From Saccharibacillus sp. CPCC 101409 (GTDB lineage: Bacteria; Bacillota; Bacilli; Paenibacillales; Paenibacillaceae), in assembly GCF_030518235.1 (NCBI RefSeq), contig NZ_JAULSA010000006.1:1-64000 (forward strand): 64,000 bases of DNA. The letters run 5' to 3'. The translations under genes and the position numbers were made by a program. The first letter of the stretch is position 1. Each line of letters opens with the position of its first letter. Below the pieces are notes generated by a model. It worked only from the letters and a program-made list of their open reading frames with translations, was not told the DNA's origin and searched no databases. Positions 17,127-25,893 of this stretch are shown in pieces.

Positions 17127-20006
17127 TTAATGCGAGCCGGTCGGATGCTCCGCGCTGCGGCTTTCCTGCGATTCCGCTTGCGCGTCCGCGGTCATGCCGA
17201 GCGGCAGCGGTTCGCCGATCTCCACGGTACCGTCCCCGGAACCGCCGCGTTTCTTCGGCTTTTTGGAAACCAGCACGACCAGGTCGATCAGCAGCAGCGG
17301 GAGCGATACCGAAGACGGATACGCCAGATAGCGCGGCTCCCATTCCGGGTAGAACTTTTCTTTGTAGCGGCGCAGGCCCGCGAAGCCGTAGAAGTGGCCG
17401 CCGTAGCGGAATACCAGATTGGCCAATTTCTCTTCGCGCAGCGAACTGCGGCTCTTGCCCACGCTCGACAGCGGCGCCATGCCGAGGTTGAACGTGCCGT
17501 AGCCGTTCTCCTTCGCCCATTCGATCAACCGCGCGAACAGCAGATCCATCGTGCCGTTGGGCGTATCCGGCAGGTAGCGCATCAGATCGACGGACACGGT
17601 CCGCTCGTCGTAAGCCGGCGCCAATGTGGCAAAAGCGATCGTGCGGCCTTCGGGGTCTTTCAACAGGGCGATCTGCGAACGCTGCAGATAACGCTCGTTG
17701 AACCAGCCCAGCGAGAAGCCTTTTTCCTTGCGGTCGCCGAGCCAGATGTCCGAGATGCCGCGCAGCTCCGCGAGCAGTTCTTCATTATACGGCGGAGACT
17801 GCACGGTAAAGGTATATCCGTCGCGCTCGAAGCGGTTTTTGGCGGTGCGGAACGCGGTCATCTTCTTGCCGCTGAGCGTGAACGTCTCCAGATTGATCAG
17901 TGCTTCCTCGCCCAGTTTGAAGAACCGGTAGCCCCGCTCGTGATACACGGACAGGTATTCGGGCGATACCTGGTAGAACGAAACGGACAGCGCATAGCGG
18001 TCGGCGAATGCCTGGAACTCCTCGATCGCTTCCCCGATTTTTTTCTTCGGGCCCAGCGGGTCGCCGAGCACAATCAATTTGTCGCGGGAGCGCGAGTAGG
18101 GAATCAGCACCTGGCCGCCCTGCGCCCAGTAAAGCTGCTTGTCGCCCAGATACAGCATATGCGTCAGCAGATTGCCCTTCTCCCGCGCCAGGAATCCGTC
18201 CAGCTTCTGCACTTCTTCTCCGCAGGGCGGAGAAGTCTTCTCGCGTTTGGGACGCAGCAGCACCAGGATCGAGAACAGAATCCAGGCGCCGGCGATGCCG
18301 CCGACCGCCGAAGCGGCGTACTCGCGCGGCCGCAGCGCCCATTCCGGCCGGATGCCGCGCGGCAGATGGTACAGGAAGCCGGGGCGCACGGACGAACCGA
18401 TCAGATAATAACTGAACGCCACCAGCAGCGTAAAGCCGAACCAGAGCAGAATCCGTTTGCCAGGCAGCGTGGCGCCGGAACGGTTGAACCGTGCGCGCGA
18501 TACCCACAGCAGCAGCGCCACGAAGAGCAGCACGATGGCTTCTTCGTAATCGAACGCTTTGACGAACGTGAATACCGCGCCGGCCACCAGCAGCAGCGAC
18601 GTGAGCCGATGGGCCCGCCGCAGCCGCAGCGAAATGCCCATGGACAGAATAATCAGCAGGAAGCCGATCACGACGGAGATCTGCTGCGACAGCTTCATCA
18701 GCGGCGTAGACAGAAACCGCGACATGAAATGCAGCCGTTCCAGCAGGCCCGGCGTCGCCGCCGACAGCAGCAGGATCAGCCCGCAGGCCAGCACCAGCTT
18801 GCCGAGCGCCCAGACACCCATATCGCTGAGGAAGCCGAATTGTCCCGGCCAGTTCCAGAACCGCTGCCAGGTGTTCAGCAGGCCGTCGCTTTCGCGGCGG
18901 TCTTCGCGTATCCGTTCTTCGCCGGCTTTCTTGGCTTTGCCTCCCTCCGCGCCCGCGGAAGCGGCTTCCGGCGTCTGAAGCGCCTCGGCGGCCGGCGCCG
19001 CTTCGGCCGCCGCCGCGTTTCCGGCCGCGCGGCGCTTCGGCGCGACTTCGAACGCGGCCAGCACAAGGGCGATCAGCCACGGAATAATGAAATAGAACAC
19101 CCGGAACAGCACGAGCGCCGCGAGCGCGGCTTCCGGCTGCACGCCGCTCAATTGCAGTCCGAGCAGCGCCGTGATATCGAACGCGCCGATGCCGCCCGGC
19201 GCCAGGCTGACGATGCCGGCGACGGCCGACACGCTGTAGATCGCCAGCGCCCGGTCGATCGGCACGCCGTGCAGGAAGTACGAGCAGATCAACCAGAACG
19301 TGAGGCCGGCGAAGAACCATTCCAGCAGCGAAGCCAGCACGGAGGTGCCGATGACGCTCCAGGGCAGCCGGCTGCCCTGGCCTTCTTTGTGGAACCATTT
19401 GGCGAACAGCTTCGACCGCTGCATCAGCAGGAAGACCGGCAGATAGAGCGCCATGCCCCAGACGGCGTAGATCAGCCAGCGGTGCTCGCCGAGCATGGGC
19501 CCGATCGGCAGCAGGCCGACGATTCCCGCCCACGAGAGCACCGACAGGCCGGTGACCATCGCCGGCGAGAGAAACACGATCGCCGGCGTGATCTGCGCCA
19601 GCGTGACGCCGCTGTTCTTGTACAGCAGCGCGCGGACGCCAGCGCCCGTAAAGCCGGCGAAGCCCAGGAAGTTATTGAACGTATTCGAGATCCAGCCGTA
19701 ACGGAACGCGGCGCGCTTGGTCACGTTCAGGCGGAAATGCTTGCGGATCAGGAAATCGTAAGCGCTCATGACCGATACCGCGAACAGCGACATCAGCAGG
19801 ATCGCGGCGATCGCTCCCGGCGGCATCGTCCGGATATCGACGAGGATGCGGGAGAAGTTGAGCTTGCGGAGCTCGCCCTGGCTTTCATAGTAAACGAAAG
19901 CGATCACGGCGATCGGAATCAGCAGCTTGACGATCTTCATTCGATAAAGGAAAGCGAACAGCCGCAGAATTTGCAAACGTTCCAGGATAAGCTTCATTCG
20001 TTTCAT
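17127..20006 (-). CDS. mprF: Bifunctional lysylphosphatidylglycerol synthetase/flippase
   Basis: 959 residues, slightly longer than typical MprF (about 840-870). The N-terminal half has many membrane segments and the flippase-type motif LAPGGIGAFDI near residue 270. An insertion rich in Ala/Glu/Lys (about residues 330-385) explains the extra length. The C-terminal soluble part (about 600-930) is a DUF2156/GNAT-like synthase domain, with DKLIVLGDPLGP and a late GMAPLSSVG segment. It adds Lys from Lys-tRNA to phosphatidylglycerol and flips the product, giving resistance to cationic peptides. It is divergent from the lia/psp envelope-stress operon. Confidence 0.95.
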   Translation of the reverse strand: MKRMKLILERLQILRLFAFLYRMKIVKLLIPIAVIAFVYYESQGELRKLNFSRILVDIRTMPPGAIAAILLMSLFAVSVMSAYDFLIRKHFRLNVTKRAAFRYGWISNTFNNFLGFAGFTGAGVRALLYKNSGVTLAQITPAIVFLSPAMVTGLSVLSWAGIVGLLPIGPMLGEHRWLIYAVWGMALYLPVFLLMQRSKLFAKWFHKEGQGSRLPWSVIGTSVLASLLEWFFAGLTFWLICSYFLHGVPIDRALAIYSVSAVAGIVSLAPGGIGAFDITALLGLQLSGVQPEAALAALVLFRVFYFIIPWLIALVLAAFEVAPKRRAAGNAAAAEAAPAAEALQTPEAASAGAEGGKAKKAGEERIREDRRESDGLLNTWQRFWNWPGQFGFLSDMGVWALGKLVLACGLILLLSAATPGLLERLHFMSRFLSTPLMKLSQQISVVIGFLLIILSMGISLRLRRAHRLTSLLLVAGAVFTFVKAFDYEEAIVLLFVALLLWVSRARFNRSGATLPGKRILLWFGFTLLVAFSYYLIGSSVRPGFLYHLPRGIRPEWALRPREYAASAVGGIAGAWILFSILVLLRPKREKTSPPCGEEVQKLDGFLAREKGNLLTHMLYLGDKQLYWAQGGQVLIPYSRSRDKLIVLGDPLGPKKKIGEAIEEFQAFADRYALSVSFYQVSPEYLSVYHERGYRFFKLGEEALINLETFTLSGKKMTAFRTAKNRFERDGYTFTVQSPPYNEELLAELRGISDIWLGDRKEKGFSLGWFNERYLQRSQIALLKDPEGRTIAFATLAPAYDERTVSVDLMRYLPDTPNGTMDLLFARLIEWAKENGYGTFNLGMAPLSSVGKSRSSLREEKLANLVFRYGGHFYGFAGLRRYKEKFYPEWEPRYLAYPSSVSLPLLLIDLVVLVSKKPKKRGGSGDGTVEIGEPLPLGMTADAQAESQESRSAEHPTGSH

Positions 20007-20393
20007 GGATTCACCTGCGCTAATCAGAAGTAGGTTGTGTTTTTAAACGATACAATTATTTCCATCGGCATATATGCAATAAATATTAACATAAAAACCC
20101 CGTTTTCGAACCGAACATCTTTGTAACCTTTCGGTTACGATTCGGGAAACGGGCGTTTCTTCGGCCAATAGACGCTTGAAAACAGGGTTCCCCTGCATTC
20201 CTTTAAGATGAAACGCGGGGCGCGGGTTTGCCCGTACCCTGCCTTTACGCTGCCCGCACGCTCCGGGGTCCGGGTGCTTTCCCCGCCTAAGGTCCAGGTT
20301 CAAAAACCGCCTGCGGTCCGTTTTGCGGCGGCGCGCCGGAGTCTAGAATAAAGGCATAAGGAAATTGATTCGCGAAAGGCGGTGAGAAGTTTA
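20007..20393. other. Divergent intergenic region between mprF and the lia/psp operon
   Basis: 387 bases with no convincing gene; a minus-strand reading frame over 20043-20303 has no family resemblance or good start. It holds the mprF leader, a terminator-like hairpin reading toward mprF (20092-20153) and a candidate lia promoter (TTTTGC at 20321, 17 bases, TAGAAT at 20344-20349). Confidence 0.5.
20092..20153 (-). terminator. Terminator-like hairpin in the mprF leader (possible attenuator)
   Basis: On the minus strand CCCGTTTCCCGAA pairs imperfectly with TTCGAAAACGGGG and is followed by TTTTT (plus-strand A-run 20093-20097). A nested hairpin GTAACCgaaaGGTTAC (20123-20138) lies inside. It is about 86 bases before the mprF start, so it could attenuate mprF or end a separate short RNA. 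Confidence 0.45.
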
Positions 20394-20699
20394 ATGAGAA
20401 GCATGAAACTTAATATCCCGGCCATCGTACTTGTGGTACTGGGAGCGCTGATGCTGTTTGGAAAACTCGGAAGTGTTGTCGGTCTGCTGTTTGCCGTAGC
20501 TCTTTTCGCACTCGGCTATTACGGAGTCAAGACGGGCAAGACGTTTCTGGGCTGGCTGCTGATGGTCGTCGGAGGCTGCATGCTGCTGGCAAAGCTGTCC
20601 TGGCTGATCGGACCGCTGCTCGGGATCGTCCTGATCGGGGCCGGCATCGTATGGATCGCGGGCAGACGCTCGAACAATCGCAGAGGCTTCGGCGGCTAA
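20394..20699 (+). CDS. Small membrane protein, LiaI-like/LiaF-transmembrane-type
   Basis: 101 residues, almost entirely hydrophobic with about four transmembrane segments, ending in the basic tail RRSNNRRGFGG. It resembles the LiaI/LiaF-TM family of envelope-stress membrane anchors. ATG 20394 is taken as start. It is the first gene of a seven-gene lia/psp operon and probably recruits the PspA-type proteins that follow to the membrane. Confidence 0.78.
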   Translation: MRSMKLNIPAIVLVVLGALMLFGKLGSVVGLLFAVALFALGYYGVKTGKTFLGWLLMVVGGCMLLAKLSWLIGPLLGIVLIGAGIVWIAGRRSNNRRGFGG

Positions 20700-20784
20700 G
20701 GCTCCCGGCCGAAACGCTTTGAAGCACGCAGTCGTCTTTTAGCCGGAAAAACGCGGAATCACGCAAGGGAGGGAGAAAAGCCGA

Positions 20785-21456
20785 ATGAGCATGTTTAAAC
20801 GAATGAGAGACATTACGCTGGCCGCTCTGAACGACAAGCTGGAGGAAAGCCAGGACCCGGTGCGCATCATCGACCAGTTTCTGATCGAGACCCGGCAGGA
20901 AATTGCGGAAGTTCAGCGGCTTTACGATCAATGTTCGCATCACAGCAAGCAGCTCCGTCAGCAGGTCGACCATGCGGCTTCGATGCGCGAGAAGCGCGAA
21001 GAGCAGGCGATGCTGGCGCTCAAGGCGGAAGAGGAAACGATTGCCAAGCTGGCGCTGCAGGAGAAAATGCTGTATGAAGAAAAAGAACGCCAGTACCTGG
21101 AGCTGTGGGAGCAGAGCCAGGAAACCTTCAAGGAACTCGGCGAGCAGCTTAACGTACTTAGAAACGAATACCAGACCGTATACAATAAACGCCAATACTA
21201 CTACGCCCGCATGGAGACGCTTCGTCTCCAGCAGCGGATGAACCGCCGCGGCAACGGCTACGGCTCGGACGTTCCGAAAATGTTCGATCGTCTGGACGAC
21301 CAGATGTCTTCGATGGAATACGAAACGTACAGCCTGCGGGATATCCGCAAACTCGGCCAGGACGCTTCGCGCCAGATCGGCGAGATCGGAGCGGTTCTCG
21401 AACAGGAGATGGACCGGCTGAAGGAAAAGCTGAAACGCGACGAAAGAAAGGAGTAA
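20785..21456 (+). CDS. PspA/IM30 family protein (first copy)
   Basis: 223 residues, predominantly long coiled-coil helices (about residues 25-160), the hallmark of PspA/Vipp1/LiaH membrane-stabilising proteins. The N-terminus MSMFKRMRDITLAALNDKLE matches the amphipathic membrane-binding helix, and SQDPVRIIDQFL the family turn. It is preceded by GGGAGG and followed seven bases later by the PspC gene. A second, more canonical PspA lies two genes further on. Confidence 0.9.
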   Translation: MSMFKRMRDITLAALNDKLEESQDPVRIIDQFLIETRQEIAEVQRLYDQCSHHSKQLRQQVDHAASMREKREEQAMLALKAEEETIAKLALQEKMLYEEKERQYLELWEQSQETFKELGEQLNVLRNEYQTVYNKRQYYYARMETLRLQQRMNRRGNGYGSDVPKMFDRLDDQMSSMEYETYSLRDIRKLGQDASRQIGEIGAVLEQEMDRLKEKLKRDERKE

Positions 21457-21463
21457 GCCAGGG

Positions 21464-21985
21464 ATGCAAAGACTGTACCGCTCGACCCGGGACCGCATGC
21501 TGACCGGACTCTGCGGCGGGATCGCCTACGAGTTCGGCATCAGTCCCACACTGCTGCGCGTTCTGTTCCTTGTCGCCATTCCGCTGACCAGCGGGGCGAT
21601 GCTGCCGATTTACTTTATCGCTTCGCTCGTGATTCCGAGAGAATCGGCGCCGCCGTACTCTCCGTACGACCGGGACCCTTACGCCCGGGACCCGTACCGC
21701 GACGGTTATGCCGGCCGCGATCCTCGCGAAGAGCAGTTCCGCGGCCCGCGCGACCACCGCGATCATCGGGCCCCGAGACCGCTGGATGCGGATCGGGAAT
21801 TCGAACGCTCTTTTGCGCCGCATCGTCCGGCGCCGCGGGCGGATCTGAAAAAGCGCGACGTGCCGGATTCCGGCCTGGACGCCATGATGGAAGATATCGA
21901 GAAAAAGGCGCTCAAAAAAGAAGTCGAAGAACTCAAGCAAAAGCTTGCCCAATACGAAAACGAAAAGTCGAAAGGGGATTTGTAA
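21464..21985 (+). CDS. PspC domain protein
   Basis: 173 residues. The N-terminal PspC domain (about residues 1-62) has [19 protein letters not shown] and two hydrophobic segments ending at LVIPRE. A long charged Asp/Arg/Tyr/Pro-rich linker follows, then a C-terminal coiled coil ([19 protein letters not shown]). It is a membrane stress sensor or anchor, expected to contact the flanking PspA proteins. Its stop codon is one base before the second PspA gene. Confidence 0.88.
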   Translation: MQRLYRSTRDRMLTGLCGGIAYEFGISPTLLRVLFLVAIPLTSGAMLPIYFIASLVIPRESAPPYSPYDRDPYARDPYRDGYAGRDPREEQFRGPRDHRDHRAPRPLDADREFERSFAPHRPAPRADLKKRDVPDSGLDAMMEDIEKKALKKEVEELKQKLAQYENEKSKGDL

Positions 21986-21986
21986 A

Positions 21987-22709
21987 ATGGGAGTATTTAA
22001 AAGACTGCGCGATATGACGAAAGCTTCGGTAAACGAACTGCTGGATAAGGTGGAAGACCCGATCATGATGCTCAACCAGTACCTGCGGGATATGGAAGAA
22101 GAAATTCACCAGGCCGAAGTGACGGTAGCCAAACAGATGGCGAACGAGCGCCGCATGAAGCAGCGCTTCGAAGAAGCGGTCCGCATCTCCGACCAGCGCG
22201 AATCGCAGGCGGAAGCGGCGTTGAAGAACGGCCAGGAAGAAGCCGCGCGCAAACTGCTGGAAGAGAAAATCTACTTCGATCAAAGAATTACCGAATACCA
22301 GGATCTGCACGACCAGGCCGAAGCCCAGGTCTCCGACCTGATGCGCCAGCTGCACGAAATGAAAGACGAGTTCTATCAAATGCGCAACAAGCGCAACGAA
22401 CTGGTGGCCCGCGCCCAGATGGCGAAAGCCAAAAAGCAGATGGCCCAGGTCAACCCGGTCTACGCGATCGACAAAGGCAGCTCTTCGTCGGGCTTCCGCC
22501 GGATGGAAGAAAAAATCATGCAGATGGAAGCCGAAGCCGACGTGCTGCGCACGCCTTACGGCGGCGGATCGGGCCGCAGCGCTTACATCAGCCCGGTCGA
22601 CGCCCAGAAGCAGCTTCAGGTCGACGAGCAGCTTAACGCGCTCAAGAACCGCCTGAACGGATCGTCTTCTTCGAACGGTCCTTCCCTCACCAAAGGCGAC
22701 GAAGCGTAA
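21987..22709 (+). CDS. PspA/IM30 family protein (second copy, LiaH-like)
   Basis: 240 residues from the ATG at 21987, with AAAGGGGATTTG upstream. The N-terminal helix is [20 protein letters not shown], followed by [20 protein letters not shown], the canonical PspA/LiaH motif. Long coiled coils span about residues 25-145. The C-terminal Ser/Gly-rich linker and a last helix ([15 protein letters not shown]) complete the family layout. It is expected to oligomerise on stressed membranes. A hairpin after the gene may set its level relative to liaFSR. Confidence 0.92.
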   Translation: MGVFKRLRDMTKASVNELLDKVEDPIMMLNQYLRDMEEEIHQAEVTVAKQMANERRMKQRFEEAVRISDQRESQAEAALKNGQEEAARKLLEEKIYFDQRITEYQDLHDQAEAQVSDLMRQLHEMKDEFYQMRNKRNELVARAQMAKAKKQMAQVNPVYAIDKGSSSSGFRRMEEKIMQMEAEADVLRTPYGGGSGRSAYISPVDAQKQLQVDEQLNALKNRLNGSSSSNGPSLTKGDEA

Positions 22710-22805
22710 GCAAACGCGTGAACGAGGAATGGTGCGGGAATCGGTCCGGCGGAATCTTTTCCGGATAGATTCCGATCATTGAGCCAACTGTATTGTATTG
22801 CGGCG

Positions 22806-22843
22806 AAGCCATACGGTATGCTAGTCATACCGCTATGGCTTTT
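22806..22843 (+). terminator. Hairpin between the second pspA and liaF (partial terminator)
   Basis: AAGCCATACGGTATG pairs with CATACCGCTATGGCTT around a five-base loop and is followed by only four T. It probably reduces read-through into liaFSR, as in other lia operons where the PspA-type product is made in excess. Confidence 0.6.
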
Positions 22844-22925
22844 GCGCTGCAGGAAAAGCGGCAAACGGAAATAAGGAAGTATACAAGCAGAGCCACAAAA
22901 AAGACAGGGCAGGAGGAGGCGCGGT

Positions 22926-23573
22926 ATGCGAACGAGAAAACGGACGTGGGCGATCGTATTGATCGCCGTGGGCACGCTGATGCTGCTCGGAAAATGGGTC
23001 AGCATGCTGTCGTTGGCCGCTCTCCTCGTGCTGCTGTACGGAGTTTATACGATGCGGGCCGGGCGCACGTCGTCCGGCTACAAATGGCTGGCCGCCGGCG
23101 CGGGGTTGATGCTGCTCGATCATATCGTGCTGCTGCTCGGCGGCATCCTGGTCTCGATCGGCGTGTTCTACGCCCGGGCCAGAGAACTGCACGCGGGCCG
23201 CGACTATATCCGCAGGCAGGAACTGGTGTCGCAGCTGCACCGCGAACGGGACCCGTGGGTGCCGGAAAATATCAGCCTGTGGAATCTGCTGGGCGACGTC
23301 GGCTGCGACTTCGCGCTCGCGCTGCCGGCGGAGCCGCTGACGGTGATCCATATGCAGGGGCTGATCGGCGACGCCGATCTGATCTTCCCCGAAGAATACG
23401 GGATCGAATTCGATATTTTTGTCGGTTACGGCAAAGTAGGCTTCGAAGGACATGCCCATTCGGGACTCTTGAACAAGTTTATCTGGAGATCGCCCGGCTA
23501 TGAGCGCAGCGAACAGAAAATCCGGGTCGTGATGGCTTATGCGACCGGGGACATCAATATCCGGATGAGTTGA
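22926..23573 (+). CDS. liaF: LiaF-like negative regulator of the LiaSR system
   Basis: 215 residues. The N-terminal 85 residues hold four hydrophobic segments. The cytoplasmic part (residues 95-215) has the LiaF C-terminal domain pattern: SLWNLLGDVGCDFALALP, GLIGDADLIFPEEYGIEFD, VGYGKVGF and the terminal ATGDINIRM. It holds the LiaS kinase in check until the envelope is disturbed. It lies directly before the kinase and regulator genes. Confidence 0.9.
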   Translation: MRTRKRTWAIVLIAVGTLMLLGKWVSMLSLAALLVLLYGVYTMRAGRTSSGYKWLAAGAGLMLLDHIVLLLGGILVSIGVFYARARELHAGRDYIRRQELVSQLHRERDPWVPENISLWNLLGDVGCDFALALPAEPLTVIHMQGLIGDADLIFPEEYGIEFDIFVGYGKVGFEGHAHSGLLNKFIWRSPGYERSEQKIRVVMAYATGDINIRMS

Positions 23574-23611
23574 ATCCGCAGGCGGACGGAGAGAGGCGGT
23601 GAGCGCAAGCG

Positions 23612-24682
23612 GTGAACGAAGCTCGAAGAACGAAGAAAACGAATACGATCGTCCGCAGCATGGGAGCGGGGATGCTGCTGTCGATCGTGGTGCTGCTGGC
23701 CGTTTTGTATACGCTCTATTCCTACGGTCTGCTGCTGGTCCCGGACAAATGGCAGATCCGCGTCGGCGCGGGGCTGACCGTGCTGGCGCTCTGCGCGGCG
23801 ATCGGCGCCCTGTACGGCCTGTACCGCGGCATGCTGCTCAAGATCCAGTTCGACCGGCTGCGCGATACGCTGCTGCTGTGGGAGAACGGCAATCCCGCCC
23901 GTCCCGTCCGGCCGCTCGGCGGCGGCGAGATCGACAGCCTGATCGAGCAGCTCGACCGCGTCGGCAAGCGCTGGGAGGAGCAGGTCAGCTCGCTCCAGCG
24001 TTTGTCGACGCACAACGCGCAGCTTGCGGAGCAGGCGCGGGTATCCGCGATCGTCGAGGAACGCCAGCGTCTGGCGCGCGAGCTGCACGACGCCGTGTCG
24101 CAGCAGCTGTTCGCGATCTCGATGACCGCGACCGCCGTCGGCCGGACGTTCGAGAAAGACCTGGCCCGCGCCCGCAGGCAGGTCGAGCTGATCGAGGAGA
24201 TGGCTTCGGTCGCCCAGTCGGAGATGAGAGCGCTGCTGCTGCATCTGCGGCCGGTGTATCTTGAAGGCAAGCCATTGTATCAGGGGCTCAGCGAGCTGGT
24301 GCGCGAGATACAATCCAAGATGCCGATTGAAATCACGCTGGAAATGGACGCCGGCCTGCAGCTGGTCAAAGGAATCGAGAATCATCTGTTCCGCATCGTG
24401 CAGGAAGCGCTCTCCAATACGCTGCGCCACGCCAAGGCGACGAAGATGGAGATTCTGATTCTGCGCCGCAGCGACGCGCTGCGCGTCTCGCTCAAGGACA
24501 ACGGAGTCGGGTTCGACCTGGACGAGAAAAAGCAGGCGTCTTACGGACTGTCGCTGATGCAGGAGCGCGTCAGCGAGATCGGCGGTTCGATCCGCTATAT
24601 CACGGCTCCGGGCAAAGGCATGCGGATCGAGCTGACGGTGCCGCTGATGGGCGGCGCAGAGCAAAGGGGGATCGAGGACTGA
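23612..24682 (+). CDS. liaS: Sensor histidine kinase LiaS-like
   Basis: 356 residues with a GTG start. Two transmembrane segments (about residues 16-44 and 49-70) have a very short extracellular loop between them, as in intramembrane-sensing kinases. The HisKA_3 segment [17 protein letters not shown] carries the phosphorylated His159. The HATPase region includes [13 protein letters not shown] and [11 protein letters not shown]. It partners the LiaR-type regulator one base downstream. Confidence 0.93.
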   Translation: MNEARRTKKTNTIVRSMGAGMLLSIVVLLAVLYTLYSYGLLLVPDKWQIRVGAGLTVLALCAAIGALYGLYRGMLLKIQFDRLRDTLLLWENGNPARPVRPLGGGEIDSLIEQLDRVGKRWEEQVSSLQRLSTHNAQLAEQARVSAIVEERQRLARELHDAVSQQLFAISMTATAVGRTFEKDLARARRQVELIEEMASVAQSEMRALLLHLRPVYLEGKPLYQGLSELVREIQSKMPIEITLEMDAGLQLVKGIENHLFRIVQEALSNTLRHAKATKMEILILRRSDALRVSLKDNGVGFDLDEKKQASYGLSLMQERVSEIGGSIRYITAPGKGMRIELTVPLMGGAEQRGIED

Positions 24683-24683
24683 G

Positions 24684-25337
24684 ATGGAAACGGAAGAAGA
24701 ACTCATTACGGTGCTGCTGGTGGACGATCACGAGATGGTGCGGATCGGCCTGGCGGCCGTGCTGGATACGGAAGACGGCATCGAAGTCGTCGGCGAAGCG
24801 AGCAGCGGGGAAGAAGGCGTGCGACTGGCGCAGCAGTACAATCCCGACGTCGTGCTGATGGACCTGGTCATGGACGGCATGGACGGCATCGAAGCGACGC
24901 GCGAAGTGATGAAGACGTGTCCGGCATGCAAGGTCATCGTGCTGACGAGTTATCTGGACGACGAGAAAATGTACCCGGTGATCGAAGCCGGCGCGTTCAG
25001 CTATCTGCTGAAAACGTCGCGCGCCGGAGAAGTCGCCGACGCGATCCGCGCCGCCGTGCGCGGCCAGTCGGTGCTGGAATCCCAGGTGGCGGCCAAAATG
25101 ATGGACCGCTTCCGCAGTCCCGCCGCCGCGCGGGCCCCGCACGAGGATCTGACCGAGCGGGAGATGGAAGTGCTGCGGCTGCTTGCCAAAGGCCGCTCGA
25201 ACCAGGAGATCGCCGACGAGCTGGTGATCGGGATCAAAACAGTGAAGTTCCACGTCACGAACCTGCTTGCGAAGCTCGATGTGGAGGATCGGACGCAGGC
25301 TGCGATCTATGCGTATAAAAACGGACTGGCCGAATAG
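24684..25337 (+). CDS. liaR: NarL-type response regulator LiaR-like
   Basis: 217 residues. The receiver domain has the acidic pair Asp14/Asp15, the phospho-acceptor Asp60 in [10 protein letters not shown] and the conserved LTSY and LLKTSRAGE segments. The LuxR-type helix-turn-helix is near residues 150-205 ([21 protein letters not shown]). It is expected to activate the operon from the upstream promoter. A terminator overlaps its last codons. Confidence 0.94.
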   Translation: METEEELITVLLVDDHEMVRIGLAAVLDTEDGIEVVGEASSGEEGVRLAQQYNPDVVLMDLVMDGMDGIEATREVMKTCPACKVIVLTSYLDDEKMYPVIEAGAFSYLLKTSRAGEVADAIRAAVRGQSVLESQVAAKMMDRFRSPAAARAPHEDLTEREMEVLRLLAKGRSNQEIADELVIGIKTVKFHVTNLLAKLDVEDRTQAAIYAYKNGLAE

Positions 25338-25353
25338 GGCCGGTCCGTTTTTT
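25316..25353 (+). terminator. Terminator of the lia/psp operon
   Basis: AAAAACGGACTGGCC pairs with GGCCGGTCCGTTTTTT. The left arm lies within the last codons of liaR. A near copy lies at 25634-25668. Confidence 0.88.
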
Positions 25354-25389
25354 GGGTTGGGATAATTCTTGTTCGCAGGTGAAGCGTAT

Positions 25390-25590
25390 GGGCTGCGGGA
25401 GAAATTCGTTAGCGTATGCTTGCGATGTGCCTTTCTTCGAAAGGCTTGAGGTCACGTGTTGAAATCGGGAAGAGACTGATTGGATTATAGGTGGAATTTT
25501 CCCGATTTCAAAGGCGAACACTATCAAGCTTATGCTTCCGAAGTGACTTTCTTCGAAAGTCTTTACTTCACTGAATTTCTCCCTCCGCTT
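25390..25590 (+). repeat. Dispersed palindromic repeat, copy A
   Basis: About 200 bases with nested inverted repeats. Outer arms are GCGGGAGAAATTCG and GAATTTCTCCC. An inner perfect 13-bp stem is TTGAAATCGGGAA (25459-25471) and its complement (25499-25511). Two CTTTCTTCGAAAG palindromes are also present. It matches copies at 31968, 43476 and 44445, and the motif TTTCAAAGGCGAAC follows the inner stem. Confidence 0.8.
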
Positions 25591-25633
25591 GTTTCGCTTC
25601 GCTTTGAACCTGAATTTCTCAATCCGCCAAACA

Positions 25634-25668
25634 GACCGGCCTGAATACGGCCGGTCCGTTTCGGGTTT
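25634..25668 (+). terminator. Second copy of the GGCCGGTCCGTTT hairpin
   Basis: AAACAGACCGGCC pairs with GGCCGGTCCGTTT. Loop and flanks nearly repeat the liaR terminator at 25316, so the two hairpins bracket the palindromic repeat between them. Confidence 0.6.
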
Positions 25669-25748
25669 TGGGGCGGAAAGGAGCCGGTATTCAAAAATTT
25701 ACCGGCTAACGGATTATGCGATTTCGCTTCTTAGGGAGCGAAAGGGAT

Positions 25749-25769
25749 TATAATTTGAAAGCGCTTTAT
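25749..25769 (+). promoter_or_regulatory. -10 box with overlapping cre-like CcpA site
   Basis: TATAAT (25749-25754) is followed at once by TGAAAGCGCTTTAT (25756-25769), close to the cre consensus TGAAAGCGTTTTCA. A site over the transcription start would allow CcpA to repress the beta-helix gene when preferred sugar is present. Confidence 0.6.
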
Positions 25770-25893
25770 ATTGGAGTGCGGGAAAGGGGGGATAGGGCCG
25801 GGGAAAGAAAGGCTTAAAAGATGCAGGAAGGGGTTCGGATTCCAAGCGTTACGGATCGGATCATTTTCAAAAAAAATAAGGGGAGGTTGTTTG

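Noticed and set aside
20043-20303. 86-codon minus-strand frame upstream of mprF
   Set aside because: It covers the leader hairpin, has no ribosome-binding site and shows no known features.
25771-25893. 41-codon N-terminal extension of the beta-helix protein
   Set aside because: It would bury the signal peptide. The ATG at 25894 follows GGGAGG and gives a normal secretion signal.
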